From Variovorax sp. KK3 (GTDB taxonomy: Bacteria > Pseudomonadota > Gammaproteobacteria > Burkholderiales > Burkholderiaceae_C), in assembly GCF_001984055.1 (NCBI RefSeq), contig NZ_LYVO01000072.1, positions 1 through 39,936 of the forward strand: a stretch of 39,936 nucleotides of DNA. The letters are read 5' to 3'. The position numbers and the translations under genes were made by a program. Every line of letters starts with the position of its first letter. Positions within the stretch are counted from its first letter, which is position 1. Below, piece after piece: positions 7,600-16,427 of this stretch. The notes below the pieces were generated by a model, which did not search any database, was not told where the DNA came from, and saw only the letters and a list, made by a program, of their open reading frames with translations.

Positions 7600-8085
7600 A
7601 TGCAACCCTCCTCCGCCAACGTCCTCCTCCAGCGCGACACCCGTGCCTGGCAAGTCCAGGTCTGGATTTCCTTCGGGCTGGCCGTCTTCCTCTGCGCAAC
7701 GGGCCTGGCCTGGCTGCCGGGACAGGCACTGGACCGGGCTTTCATGGTGATGGGCTACATGTTCTGCCTCTCGGCCGCCTTCGTGCTGGCCAAGTTCGTG
7801 CGGGACAGCCAGCGCGGCGCGGTCCTCGGCGCCGGCGACACGCCGATGTGGAAGCTGGTTGTCTGGGGCGGCTTCTTCGCCGCCATGGCGCTGACCGGCT
7901 GGGGCCTGCTTCGCATGGAGGTCAGCGAGACCTACAAGGCCTTCCTGGGTGTGAGCTGGCTCTTCCTGATCAGCAGCGCCTTCACGCTGGCCAAGACGCT
8001 GCGCGACCGCCACGAGGCCGATCTGGCCGAAGCCCGCCTGCAGGGTCGCCGCGCCGCCCGCGCCGAAGCAGACGACGAGCAGTGA
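7600..8085 (+). CDS. YiaAB two-helix domain inner membrane protein
   Basis: A 161-residue membrane protein. Two copies of a two-helix unit are visible, roughly residues 16-65 (VQVWISFGLAVFLCATGLAW, then GYMFCLSAAFVLAKFVRD) and 84-135 (VVWGGFFAAMALTGWGLL, then SWLFLISSAFTLAKTLRDR). The repeated S-A-F-x-L-A-K-x-x-R-D ending matches YiaA/YiaB proteins, whose function is unknown. The C-terminus is charged (EADLAEARLQGRRAARAEAD). The gap before it (7497-7599) holds two small dyads, GGCGG/CCGCC at 7507-7522 and CGCC/GGCG near 7549, but no convincing terminator. It heads a run of four plus-strand genes for envelope proteins. Confidence 0.75.
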   Translation: MQPSSANVLLQRDTRAWQVQVWISFGLAVFLCATGLAWLPGQALDRAFMVMGYMFCLSAAFVLAKFVRDSQRGAVLGAGDTPMWKLVVWGGFFAAMALTGWGLLRMEVSETYKAFLGVSWLFLISSAFTLAKTLRDRHEADLAEARLQGRRAARAEADDEQ

Positions 8086-8126
8086 ACTTTCGATTCGTTC
8101 AACCCCTCACTTCCGGAGAAAACATC

Positions 8127-8585
8127 ATGAGAAGAACTTTCCTGACGGCTGTGATCGCGGCTTGTGCCGCATTGGCGGGGGTCGCCGCCCCGCTCCAGGC
8201 CCGGGCGCAAAGCGAGGCCTCGGCGGCGCTGTCGATGCTCCCCGTGGCCTCGGTAGTCGGCGCCGCGTCGGTGGCCGGCAGCGCGGCCAGTGCCGTGGTG
8301 GCGGTGCCGGCCGCACTGTCGGTGGCCGGGTCGGCGCTGACGGTGGTGGCGGTCGAGGCCTCGGCCGAGGGCACCGTCTATCTGCTCGAGCGCGCTTCCG
8401 ATGGCGCCCGCGCCAGCGTCAAGGTGCTGGGCCGCGCCGTGAAAGGCAGCGCGGTGGCGGTCGGCACCGTGGTCACGGTCAGCGTGATCGGCACCGGCGT
8501 CGTGCTGTCGGCCGCGGGCGAGGTGCTGGCCTTCGTGCCCAACGCCATCGGCCGTGCGCTGCTCTCCAACGAGAAGCTGTCGTGA
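8127..8585 (+). CDS. Ala/Val/Ser-rich secreted protein (STM0539-like), function unknown
   Basis: A 152-residue exported protein. Residues 1-28 form a signal peptide (FLTAVIAACAALAGVAAPLQARA before QSEAS). The body is low in complexity, with repeated small hydrophobic stretches (VASVVGAASVAGSAASAVVAV, broken up by SVAGSALTVVAVEASAEGTV) and a conserved-looking core VYLLERASDGARASVKVLG, ending in AIGRALLSNEKLS. From memory this resembles the short family annotated STM0539 in Pseudomonas and enterobacteria, often next to DUF2145 as here; no role is known. GGAG precedes the ATG at 8127 by nine bases. Its stop overlaps the next start in GTGA, so the pair is probably co-translated. Confidence 0.65.
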   Translation: MRRTFLTAVIAACAALAGVAAPLQARAQSEASAALSMLPVASVVGAASVAGSAASAVVAVPAALSVAGSALTVVAVEASAEGTVYLLERASDGARASVKVLGRAVKGSAVAVGTVVTVSVIGTGVVLSAAGEVLAFVPNAIGRALLSNEKLS

Positions 8586-9466
8586 AGCGCGTTCCGACCA
8601 ACTTCGGCGACTACGAGGCCGAATACCGGCGGCGCGTGCCGCGCATGCGCCGCTGGCTGCGGGCACTCCTGCAGACGCTGGCGGCCGCACTGGCCGTCGT
8701 GCTGGCCGGACTGTTCCTGTTTCCCATCAACGCCCACGCGGGCCGCTCTTGCGAAGAGCACCAGCCGACGCCGGCTGCGATCATCCGGGGTCTGGACCTG
8801 GCCCAGCGCACCGCAGACCAGCTCGATGCCAGCGGCGCCCGCGTGGTGGTGCTGGCCCGGGCCGGGCAGGATCTCGGCAAATACGGGCTGCGCTACTCGC
8901 ATCTGGGCCTGGCCTACAAGACCGATGCCGGCGCCTGGCGCGTGGTGCACAAGCTGAACCAGTGCAGCACCGCGGTCGCGGCGATCTATCGTCAGGGCCT
9001 GGGCGATTTCTTCCTCGACGACCTGTGGCGCCATGAAGCCGCCTGGGTGGTGCCGGCGCCCGCCGTTCAGGCGCAGCTGCTGGCCCTGCTCAAGGCCGAG
9101 CCGGCGCAGATCATTCGGCTCCACCAGGCGCCTTACAGCGTCGTGAGCTATGCCTGGGGCCGCAAGTACCAGCAGTCGAACCAGTGGGCCATCGAGACCC
9201 TGGCTGCGGCGATGGAGCCCGGCACCATCCGCACCCGCGAACAGGCGCAGGCCTGGCTGCAGTTCAAGGGGTACGAGCCCAGCACTTTGAAGCTCGGCCC
9301 GCTGACGCGCCTGGGCGGGCGCATCAGCGCCGCCAACGTCGCCTTCGACGACCATCCCAACGAGAAGCGCTTCTCCGACCGCATCGAAACCGTGACGGTG
9401 GATTCGGTCTTCGCATGGATGCCACGCGCAGGCCTGGGCGCGGCGCCGGTGGTGCTCAAGCTCTAA
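8582..9466 (+). CDS. DUF2145 domain exported protein
   Basis: A protein of 294 residues from the GTG at 8582, or 273 from the ATG at 8645, which gives a cleaner signal peptide (MRRWLRALLQTLAAALAVVL ... INAHA before GRSCEE). The GTG is annotated because it overlaps the previous stop by four bases. The mature part shows the DUF2145 signature: GRSCEE, a GQDLGKYGLRYSHLGLAYKT segment, VVHKLNQCST, GDFFLDDLW and YSVVSYAWGRKYQQSNQWAIE. The conserved Cys, the H in YSHLG and the N/W near the end are reminiscent of papain-like NlpC/P60 relatives, but this is only a guess. It pairs with the Ala-rich protein upstream, an association I recall from other genomes. Confidence 0.8.
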   Translation: MKRVPTNFGDYEAEYRRRVPRMRRWLRALLQTLAAALAVVLAGLFLFPINAHAGRSCEEHQPTPAAIIRGLDLAQRTADQLDASGARVVVLARAGQDLGKYGLRYSHLGLAYKTDAGAWRVVHKLNQCSTAVAAIYRQGLGDFFLDDLWRHEAAWVVPAPAVQAQLLALLKAEPAQIIRLHQAPYSVVSYAWGRKYQQSNQWAIETLAAAMEPGTIRTREQAQAWLQFKGYEPSTLKLGPLTRLGGRISAANVAFDDHPNEKRFSDRIETVTVDSVFAWMPRAGLGAAPVVLKL

Positions 9467-9471
9467 TTCAC

Positions 9472-9488
9472 CCGAGGGTGTCCCTCGG
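9472..9488 (+). terminator. Perfect hairpin after the DUF2145 gene
   Basis: CCGAGGG and CCCTCGG form a perfect seven-base-pair stem around TGT, five bases after the DUF2145 stop codon. Only CTCTT follows, not a T run, so it is a weak intrinsic terminator or an mRNA-end stabiliser. Confidence 0.4.
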
Positions 9489-9534
9489 CTCTTGCAGCCG
9501 GCGGGCACGTGTGTCGACAACAACGAGGAACTGA

Positions 9535-10626
9535 ATGAGCAGCAAATCCCTGCGACTGTCCGAAAAATGGTTTCGTCGCGGCCTCTGGGTGGTCGCATTG
9601 GTGTTCGCATGCTTTCTGATCGGGCTGGGCAGCACGATCGTGGGCGACCTGCCGCGCGTGGAACGCACGCTCACGCTCGACGACTTCATCGACCGGGCCG
9701 CGGCCGAGCCGCTGCGCAAGACCGTGCGCGACAGCCAGCGCGCCGAGCAGGAGGCCACGCGCGAGCGTGAGCAGGCCGAGCTGGCGCTCATCGCCGCCCA
9801 GCAGGCGAGCCGCACCGCGCGCGAGACCTTCGGCAACTGGCTCGCCACGCGGCGTGTCACCGCGCAGCCCGACCAGGACACCGAACTGATCGCGCGCACC
9901 AAGGCGCTCGACACGCTGAAGGCCAAGGAGAACGAGGCCGAGCGCGCCGTCGGTGCCCAGCGGCAGGTCGCGCTCGATGCCCGCCAGGCGCGCCAGGGCG
10001 CGCAGGAAAAGTTGTCGGTGCTGGAGGAAGCGGCCGGCAAGGCGCTCGAGGCCGAGAGCCGCCGCGTCGAGCTGCGGGTGTTCGCCTACCGCCTCGCGCT
10101 CACGCTGCCGCTGCTGGTCGTCGCCGGCTGGCTGTTCGCGAAGAAGCGAAAGAGCACCTGGTGGCCCTTCGTCTGGGGCTTCATCCTCTTCGCGCTGTTC
10201 GCCTTCTTCGTCGAGCTAGTGCCCTATCTGCCGAGCTACGGCGGCTACGTGCGCTACGTGGTCGGCATCGTGTTGACGGTGCTGGTCGGGCGCTACGCGA
10301 TCATCGCGCTGAACCGCTACCTGGCACGCCAGAAGCTGGCCGAGGCGCAGCCCGACACGGTGCGCCGCAACGAGTTGGGCTACGACACGGCGTTGGCCCG
10401 GCTGGCCAAAGGCGTGTGCCCCGGCTGCGAGCGGCCGGTCGACCTGAAGAACACCGAGATCGATTTCTGCCCGCATTGCGGCATCGGCCTGTTCGACCAC
10501 TGCCGCGCCTGCGATGCGCGCAAGAGCGCCTTCTCACGCTTCTGCCACGCCTGCGGCACGGTGGCCGGGGCGGCACCTGCAGAGTTACTGGGGCCGCTTC
10601 AGGTCCAGCCGGCGTCCACCACGTAG
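9535..10626 (+). CDS. Coiled-coil, multi-pass membrane protein with C-terminal double zinc ribbon
   Basis: A 363-residue protein not recognised as a named family. Order: one membrane segment at about residues 17-37, a long charged coiled coil at about 55-175 (rich in Arg, Glu, Ala and Gln), three membrane segments at about 185-260, and a C-terminal cytoplasmic zinc-ribbon pair at about 294-345 with four CxxC knuckles (CPGC, CPHC, CRAC, CHAC). The layout suggests an inner-membrane protein with a periplasmic coiled coil and a cytosolic metal-binding tail that could bind nucleic acid or another protein. It follows the DUF2145 gene by 68 bases on the same strand. Its last 28 bases overlap the convergent SDR gene. 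Confidence 0.75.
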   Translation: MSSKSLRLSEKWFRRGLWVVALVFACFLIGLGSTIVGDLPRVERTLTLDDFIDRAAAEPLRKTVRDSQRAEQEATREREQAELALIAAQQASRTARETFGNWLATRRVTAQPDQDTELIARTKALDTLKAKENEAERAVGAQRQVALDARQARQGAQEKLSVLEEAAGKALEAESRRVELRVFAYRLALTLPLLVVAGWLFAKKRKSTWWPFVWGFILFALFAFFVELVPYLPSYGGYVRYVVGIVLTVLVGRYAIIALNRYLARQKLAEAQPDTVRRNELGYDTALARLAKGVCPGCERPVDLKNTEIDFCPHCGIGLFDHCRACDARKSAFSRFCHACGTVAGAAPAELLGPLQVQPASTT

Positions 10627-11375
10627 TCCTGCGCGGTGCACATCCGCGAATCGTCGGCGGCCAGGAACAGCGCCATGCTGGCGATGTCCTCGGCCATCAC
10701 GCGGCCGGGCAGGCACTGAGCGGCGTCGATCTGGGCCTCCGATTCCGGCTTGACCCATAGCTTGAGCTGGCGCTCGGTCATGACCCAGCCGGGCACGATC
10801 GAGTTGACGCGGATGCCGGCCTTGCCGAGGTCGCGCGCCAGCGAGCGCGTGAGGCCGCGGGCGGCCGCCTTGCAGGCCTGGTACACCGGGTAGCCGGCGC
10901 CCTTGATCATCCAGCTGATCGAGCCGAAATTGATGATCGAGCCGCCGCCGGCCGCGCGCATGTCGTCGGCCACGGCCTGCGCGGCGAAGAACTGGTGCTT
11001 GAAGTTGATCGCGGCCAGCGCGTCGAAGTCTTCGCTCGTGACGTCGGCCATCTCGTGGCGGCGGTCGTTGGCGGCATTGTTGAGTAGCACGCGGATCGGG
11101 CCGAAGCGCGCGCGCACGGCCGCGATGGTGGCCTGCAGTGCGGCCACGTCGGTGACGTCGCATCGCTGAAACACCACCGGGTTGTCACCCTGCAGCCGGC
11201 CGGCGAGCGCTTCGCCGGCCGTGACGTCGATGTCGCAGAAGCCGACCAGCGCGCCTTGCGCATGGAAGGCCCGCACCAGCGCTTCGCCGATGCCGGTGGC
11301 GCCGCCCGAGATGAAAACGCAGCGGCCCGCCAGGGAGGGATAGCGGGCCGATGCGAAAGAGGTCGATGTGGTCAT
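10599..11375 (-). CDS. Short-chain dehydrogenase/reductase, possibly a sugar 1-dehydrogenase
   Basis: A 258-residue classical SDR enzyme. The NAD(P) site reads SGGATGIG near residue 24, with D at the end of strand 2 (GFCDID), suggesting NAD preference, followed by NNAAND, the catalytic Ser in FGSISW and the YxxxK dyad in YPVYQACK. The C-terminal PGWVMTERQLKLW and VVDAGWT resemble bacterial aldose 1-dehydrogenases (arabinose, galactose, fucose type), so a sugar oxidation role is possible but not certain. The ATG at 11375 is chosen because it opens a short tail before the Rossmann fold; upstream codons look non-coding. There are no sugar-catabolic neighbours. The 3' end overlaps the convergent zinc-ribbon gene by 28 bases. 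Confidence 0.85.
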   Translation of the reverse strand: MTTSTSFASARYPSLAGRCVFISGGATGIGEALVRAFHAQGALVGFCDIDVTAGEALAGRLQGDNPVVFQRCDVTDVAALQATIAAVRARFGPIRVLLNNAANDRRHEMADVTSEDFDALAAINFKHQFFAAQAVADDMRAAGGGSIINFGSISWMIKGAGYPVYQACKAAARGLTRSLARDLGKAGIRVNSIVPGWVMTERQLKLWVKPESEAQIDAAQCLPGRVMAEDIASMALFLAADDSRMCTAQDYVVDAGWT

Positions 11376-11529
11376 GGTCTTGAGCCCTTGCAAAGAAGAA
11401 CGCCGGTGCATTCTGCACATCGGGGCGCCTGCGTGCCACTCGCTTCCGATGTCCGGCGTATGGCTTCCGGCGTGTTCCCGCGCGCTGTCGTTCTCAGTAC
11501 GCTTCACGCCTTTGTTGCAGGTGCGTTCC

Positions 11530-11922
11530 ATGTTCAGCCAGCTCCTTCGCCGCCACGCCGCCGTCGGCCTTTATCTCGTGTCGATCGCCGCCGCGCTGGT
11601 GTCGGCCGCAAGCCTGGTGGCCTATGCGCAGGAGCCCGGCAGCATCCGCTTGTTCAAGGTGGTCTCGCCGCGTGACGACATCGTGGTGGGCATCGAGTCC
11701 GTGCAGCTGGGCGGCGGCAGCACGCCGGAGGTGCAGCGCTTCGCGGCGCTGGTGCAGGACAAGAGCCCGTTGACCGTCTGGCAGTACGCCGCGCAGAAGG
11801 ATGCGGCGGGCGCGCTGGTGCAGGCGCCGATCCGGCAGGTCGCGCTGTTCCGCAACGAGCTGGTGCGCATCGAACCTTACGGGACGCCGCTGCAGATCAA
11901 GGCGCCGGGCGCTGCGAAATAG
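11530..11922 (+). CDS. Small exported hypothetical protein
   Basis: A 130-residue protein with a signal peptide at residues 1-33 (LYLVSIAAALVSAASLVAYA before QEPG). The mature part of about 97 residues is predicted beta-rich (SIRLFKVVSPRDDIVVGIES, then VWQYAAQKDAAG, then RNELVRIEPYG) and has no cysteines. I do not recognise the family. It stands alone: divergent from the SDR gene and convergent with tgt, ending 17 bases from it. A possible start further upstream (11368) is rejected because that extension lacks protein-like composition and would precede the signal peptide. Confidence 0.65.
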   Translation: MFSQLLRRHAAVGLYLVSIAAALVSAASLVAYAQEPGSIRLFKVVSPRDDIVVGIESVQLGGGSTPEVQRFAALVQDKSPLTVWQYAAQKDAAGALVQAPIRQVALFRNELVRIEPYGTPLQIKAPGAAK

Positions 11923-11939
11923 CCAGGAACACTCAGACC

Positions 11940-13112
11940 TCAGACGCCGCGCGCGCGGTCGGCCTTGAACTGCGTGCGAAACGCCGAATAGCGGCCCGCG
12001 TCGAGCGCCGCGCGAATCTCCTGCATCAGGTTCAGGTAGTAGTGCAGGTTGTGGATGGTGGTGAGCATCGGCCCCAGCATCTCGCCGCAGCGATCGAGGT
12101 GATGCAGATAAGCGCGGCTGAAGCCCTCGCGACCGCCTTCGTTCCACGACACGCCCGACGCGCCTGCGCAGGCATGGCAGGTGCAGCTCGGGTCGATGGG
12201 CTGCGGGTCGTTCTTGTGGCGCGCATTGCGCATCTTCAAGTCGCCGAAGCGGGTGAAGAGGGTGCCGTTGCGTGCATTGCGCGTGGGCATCACGCAGTCG
12301 AACATGTCGACGCCCTGTGCCACGCCTTCGACCAGGTCTTCGGGCGTGCCCACGCCCATCAGGTAGCGCGGCTTGTCCGTCGGCAGCCGGTGCGGTGTGT
12401 GCGCCATGATGCGCAGCATCTCTTCCTTGGGCTCGCCGACGCTGACGCCGCCGATGGCATAGCCGGGGAAGTCGAGCTCGACCAACTTCGCAAGCGATTC
12501 CTCGCGCAGGTTCTCGTACATGCCGCCCTGCACGATGCCGAAGAGCGCGTTGGGATTGGCCAGTCGTGCGAATTCGGCCTGGCATCGCCGCGCCCAGCGC
12601 AGGCTGAGTTCCATCGACGTGCGGGCCTCGTCCTCGGTGGTGATGTGGCCCTTGGTGTCGTAAGGCGTGCACTCGTCGAACTGCATGACGATGTCGCTGT
12701 TGAGGATGGTCTGGATCTGCATCGAGACCTCGGGCGTGAGGAACAGCTTGTCGCCGTTGACCGGCGAGGCGAACTTCACGCCTTCCTCGCTGATCTTGCG
12801 CATCGCGCCCAGCGACCAGACCTGGAAGCCGCCCGAGTCGGTGAGGATGGGCTTGTCCCACTTCTCGAACTGGTGGAGGCCGCCGAAACCCGCCATGACG
12901 TCGAGGCCCGGCCGCATCCAGAGATGGAAGGTGTTGCCCAGGATGATCTGCGCACCCATCTCGTCGAGGCTGCGGGGCATGACGCCCTTGACGGTGCCGT
13001 AGGTGCCCACGGGCATGAAGATGGGCGTCTGCACCACGCCGTGGTTGAGCGCGAGGGTGCCGCGGCGCGCGTGGCTGTGCGCGTCGGTGGCGAGGAGTTC
13101 GAAGTTCAGCAT
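11940..13112 (-). CDS. tgt: Queuine tRNA-ribosyltransferase (tRNA-guanine transglycosylase)
   Basis: A 390-residue enzyme that swaps guanine-34 for preQ1 in the anticodon of tRNA-Asp, -Asn, -His and -Tyr. The TIM barrel shows D92 in TDSGGFQVWSL (substrate base recognition), FGIVQGG near 191-197, and the nucleophile D272 in FDCVMPTRNARNGTLFT. The zinc site C310-x-C312-x-x-C315 with a histidine at 337/338 is intact. Length is normal. It follows queA by 16 bases on the same strand, so the two successive queuosine enzymes are co-transcribed. Tgt requires preQ1 from queCDEF, which are not in the window. The ATG at 13112 begins the usual LNFELLATD start. Confidence 0.96.
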   Translation of the reverse strand: MLNFELLATDAHSHARRGTLALNHGVVQTPIFMPVGTYGTVKGVMPRSLDEMGAQIILGNTFHLWMRPGLDVMAGFGGLHQFEKWDKPILTDSGGFQVWSLGAMRKISEEGVKFASPVNGDKLFLTPEVSMQIQTILNSDIVMQFDECTPYDTKGHITTEDEARTSMELSLRWARRCQAEFARLANPNALFGIVQGGMYENLREESLAKLVELDFPGYAIGGVSVGEPKEEMLRIMAHTPHRLPTDKPRYLMGVGTPEDLVEGVAQGVDMFDCVMPTRNARNGTLFTRFGDLKMRNARHKNDPQPIDPSCTCHACAGASGVSWNEGGREGFSRAYLHHLDRCGEMLGPMLTTIHNLHYYLNLMQEIRAALDAGRYSAFRTQFKADRARGV

Positions 13113-13128
13113 GTGTGCTTGTTCCGGA

Positions 13129-14169
13129 TCAGGCTGCGCGAGCCAGCAGCATCGCGTCGCCATAGCTGAAGAAGCGGTAGCGCTCGCGGATCGCGTGGGC
13201 ATAAAGGCCCATCACGCGTTCATGGCCTGCGAAGGCGCTCACCAGCATCATCAGCGTGCTCTTGGGCAGGTGGAAGTTGGTCACGAGCAGGTCCACGTGT
13301 TCGAACGCGAAGCCCGGCGTGATGAAGATGCGGGTGTCGCCGCTGGACTCGCCGCTCTTCGCCCAGGCTTCGAGCGTGCGCACGGTGGTGGTGCCGACCG
13401 CGACGATGCGGCCGCCGCGTGCCTTGGCCTGCGCGATGGCCTGTTGCGTGGCCTCGGGCACTTCGTAGCGCTCGGCATGCATCTGGTGGTCGGCGATGTT
13501 TTCGGTCTTCACCGGCTGGAAGGTGCCCGCGCCCACGTGCAGCGTGACGCTGGCGCGTGCCACGCCGCGTGCCTCGAGGTCGGCGAGCAGTGCTTCGTCG
13601 AAGTGCAACGCGGCCGTGGGTGCGGCCACCGCGCCCGGCACGCGGGCGAACACGGTCTGGTAGCGGGCTTCGTCGTCCTGCGAGTCCGCATGCTCGATGT
13701 AGGGCGGCAGCGGCACGTGGCCGCAGCGGGCCATCAGTGCGTAAGGATCTTCGCCGGTTGCGCTGTCGAAGCGCAGGCGGAACAGGGTGCCCTGCTCGTC
13801 GGGCCAACGCCCCAGCAGCGTGGCACTGAAGCCGCCGATCATCGCCAGCACCGTGCCGATGGGCGGCTTCTTGCTGACCTTCATGTGGGCGACCACCTCG
13901 TCGTCCTGCAACACGCGCTCGACCAGCAGCTCCAGCTTGCCGCCGGTCGGCTTCTCGCCGAAGAGCCGCGCCTTGACCACGCGGGTGTCGTTGAAGACCA
14001 GCAGGTCGCCTTCGCGCAGCAGCGAGGGCAGGGTCTTGAAGATGCGGTCGGCCGGCGGGTCGACCGTGCCGTCGAGCAAGCGCGAGGCGCTGCGCTCGGC
14101 CGCGGGATGCTGGGCCACCAGCTCGGGCGGCAGGGTGAAATCGAAATCGGAAAGCGTGAAGGCGCGCAT
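13129..14169 (-). CDS. queA: S-adenosylmethionine:tRNA ribosyltransferase-isomerase
   Basis: A 346-residue enzyme that transfers and isomerises the ribosyl group of SAM onto preQ1-tRNA, forming epoxyqueuosine. It begins with the family's DFDFTLPPELVAQHPAAER and continues with LLVFNDTRVVKARLFG, GHVPLPPYI, the HVGAGTFQPVKTENIADHQMH block (written in parts) and TNFHLPKSTLMMLVSAFAG, all characteristic. Length is normal. The start at 14169 gives MRAFTLSDFDF, as in relatives; an upstream in-frame ATG is in the divergent recG promoter region. It is the first gene of queA-tgt and divergent from recG by 83 bases. Confidence 0.96.
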   Translation of the reverse strand: MRAFTLSDFDFTLPPELVAQHPAAERSASRLLDGTVDPPADRIFKTLPSLLREGDLLVFNDTRVVKARLFGEKPTGGKLELLVERVLQDDEVVAHMKVSKKPPIGTVLAMIGGFSATLLGRWPDEQGTLFRLRFDSATGEDPYALMARCGHVPLPPYIEHADSQDDEARYQTVFARVPGAVAAPTAALHFDEALLADLEARGVARASVTLHVGAGTFQPVKTENIADHQMHAERYEVPEATQQAIAQAKARGGRIVAVGTTTVRTLEAWAKSGESSGDTRIFITPGFAFEHVDLLVTNFHLPKSTLMMLVSAFAGHERVMGLYAHAIRERYRFFSYGDAMLLARAA

Positions 14170-14252
14170 GGGTCTTGAGGGCCGGACGGGCCCGTGCCAA
14201 GGAGGCGGGGGAAAGAGGATGTGGGAGCCGTAGAGGCGGGCAGAATTGTCCC

Positions 14253-16355
14253 ATGCCGATCGCTGCCAAGTCCCCGTCCCCGGAAAAGCCCGCACAGGCT
14301 CCGGGCGCCGGGCCGAGCGTGGTGCAGCGGGCGCTGCGCAAGCTGGGCCTGGTGCGCGACATCGACTTCGCGCTGTACCTGCCGATGCGCTACGAGGACG
14401 AAACGCGCATCGTGCGGCTGGCCGACACGCGCGACGGCGATGTGGCGCAGGTCGAGGCCGTGGTGACGCAGAGCGAAGTGGCGTTCCGCCCGAGGCGCCA
14501 GCTGATCGTGACCATCGACGATGGCAGCGACACCTGCCAGCTGCGCTTCTTCAACTTCTATCCCTCGCAGCAGAAGCAACTGGCCGTTGGCGCGCGCGTG
14601 CGGGTGCGCGGCGAGGTGCGCGGCGGCTTCGTCGGGCGGACGATGATGCATCCGAACGTCAAGGCGGCAGGCACCGAGTTGCCGCAGGCGCTGACGCCGG
14701 TGTACTCGACCATCGCGGGCCTGGCGCAGCCGGTGCTGCGGCGGGAGGTGCGATCGGGCCTGGCGCGCTCGGTGCTCGACGAGACCATTCCCGCGGACCT
14801 GGCACCGGCCGGTGCCTGGCCCTTGCGCCGCGCGCTCAACTTCCTGCACTACCCGGCGCCCGACGTGGCCATCGCGACGCTGGAGGACCACAGCCATCCG
14901 GCCTGGCAGCGACTCAAGGCCGACGAGCTGCTGGCGCAGCAGTTGTCGCAGCTGCAGGCGCGTCGTGCGCGCGGGGCCCAGCGCGCGCCGGTTTTGTCGG
15001 AAGTGGCGGCCGAGGGATCCTTGAGCCGTGCCTTGCTGGCTGCCCTGCCTTTCGCCTTGACCGGCGCGCAGCAGCGCGTGGTGGTCGAGATCGCACGCGA
15101 CCTCGCGCGCGAGGTGCCCATGCACCGTCTGCTGCAAGGCGATGTGGGTTCGGGCAAGACCGTGGTGGCGGCCCTGGCCGCGGCGCATTGCATCGACGCG
15201 GGCCACCAGTGCGCGCTGATGGCGCCCACCGAAATCCTCGCGGCCCAGCATTTCGGCAAGCTGGTCGGCTGGCTCGACCCGCTGCTGGCCGAGCGCGGCC
15301 TTCGCGTCGCCTGGCTCACCGGCAGCCAGAAGAAAAAGGAGCGCGACGCGATGACGGCCGCGGTCGAGAGCGGCGAGGCCGCGCTCGTGATCGGCACGCA
15401 CGCCGTGATCTCCGAGAAGGTACGCTTTCGAAGCCTGGCGCTGGCGATCATCGACGAGCAGCACCGCTTCGGCGTGGCGCAGCGCCTGGCCTTGCGGGGC
15501 AAGGCCCCCGACGGCCTCGAGCCGCACCTGCTGATGATGAGTGCCACCCCGATCCCGCGCACGCTGGCGATGAGCTACTACGCCGACCTCGACGTGTCCA
15601 CGCTCGACGAGCTGCCGCCGGGCCGCACCCCCATCGTCACCAAGCTGGTGGCAGAGCATCGGCGCGACGAAGTCATCGACCGGATTCGCGTTCAGCTGGA
15701 ACAGGGTCGCCAGGTCTATTGGGTTTGTCCGCTGATCGAGGAGAGCGAGGCCGTCGACCTGCGCAACGCCACGGAGACGCGCGACGAGCTTGCCGGCGCG
15801 CTGGGCGACGAGGTGGGCGTCGGTCTGCTCCATTCGCGCATGCCCACGGTCGAGAAGCAGGCGGTGATGGAGGCCTTCACGGCCAATCGCCTGCAGGTAC
15901 TGGTCAGCACCACCGTGATCGAAGTGGGCGTGGACGTGCCCAATGCCTCGTTGATGGTGATCGAGCATGCCGAGCGCTTCGGCTTGTCGCAGTTGCACCA
16001 GCTGCGCGGCCGGGTGGGCCGCGGCGCGGCGGCCTCGGCCTGCGTGCTGCTGTACGCGCCCAACGAGGGCGGACGGGTCGGCGAGGCGGCGCGCGCGCGC
16101 CTCAAGGCGATGGCGGAGACCGGCGACGGCTTCGAGATCGCGCGGCGCGACCTGGACATACGGGGCCCCGGGGAGTTCTTGGGTGCTCGGCAGTCCGGCG
16201 CGCCGCTGCTGCGCTTCGCCGACCTCAGCACCGACGTGATGTTGCTGGATTGGGCCCGCGAGCTGGCGCCGCGCATGCTCGATCGGCACCGAGCCCTGGC
16301 CGAGCAGCATGTCGATCGCTGGCTGGGCAGCAAGGCCGAGTACCTGAAGGCCTGA
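14253..16355 (+). CDS. recG: ATP-dependent DNA helicase RecG
   Basis: A 700-residue branch-migration helicase that regresses stalled forks and processes Holliday junctions. The N-terminal wedge (OB-fold) domain occupies about residues 30-170, the Walker A motif is GDVGSGKT at 296-303, the Walker B is DEQH at 401-404, followed by SATPIPRTLA and the helicase C-terminal motifs (LHSRMP, STTVIEVGVDVPNA, QLRGRVGRG). Length fits the family. There is no Shine-Dalgarno sequence: the ATG is preceded by CAGAAT and then six bases, as for ubiA and the cfa-like gene, suggesting a leaderless transcript. It is followed after 72 bases by oxyR, a common order in Burkholderiales. Confidence 0.96.
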   Translation: MPIAAKSPSPEKPAQAPGAGPSVVQRALRKLGLVRDIDFALYLPMRYEDETRIVRLADTRDGDVAQVEAVVTQSEVAFRPRRQLIVTIDDGSDTCQLRFFNFYPSQQKQLAVGARVRVRGEVRGGFVGRTMMHPNVKAAGTELPQALTPVYSTIAGLAQPVLRREVRSGLARSVLDETIPADLAPAGAWPLRRALNFLHYPAPDVAIATLEDHSHPAWQRLKADELLAQQLSQLQARRARGAQRAPVLSEVAAEGSLSRALLAALPFALTGAQQRVVVEIARDLAREVPMHRLLQGDVGSGKTVVAALAAAHCIDAGHQCALMAPTEILAAQHFGKLVGWLDPLLAERGLRVAWLTGSQKKKERDAMTAAVESGEAALVIGTHAVISEKVRFRSLALAIIDEQHRFGVAQRLALRGKAPDGLEPHLLMMSATPIPRTLAMSYYADLDVSTLDELPPGRTPIVTKLVAEHRRDEVIDRIRVQLEQGRQVYWVCPLIEESEAVDLRNATETRDELAGALGDEVGVGLLHSRMPTVEKQAVMEAFTANRLQVLVSTTVIEVGVDVPNASLMVIEHAERFGLSQLHQLRGRVGRGAAASACVLLYAPNEGGRVGEAARARLKAMAETGDGFEIARRDLDIRGPGEFLGARQSGAPLLRFADLSTDVMLLDWARELAPRMLDRHRALAEQHVDRWLGSKAEYLKA

Positions 16356-16427
16356 ACGCCCCCAAGGCCCGAAGGCACAAGCCCGAATGCGGGCCGCCTG
16401 CCGGGCGAGCAATAATAAAAGAAAGCT

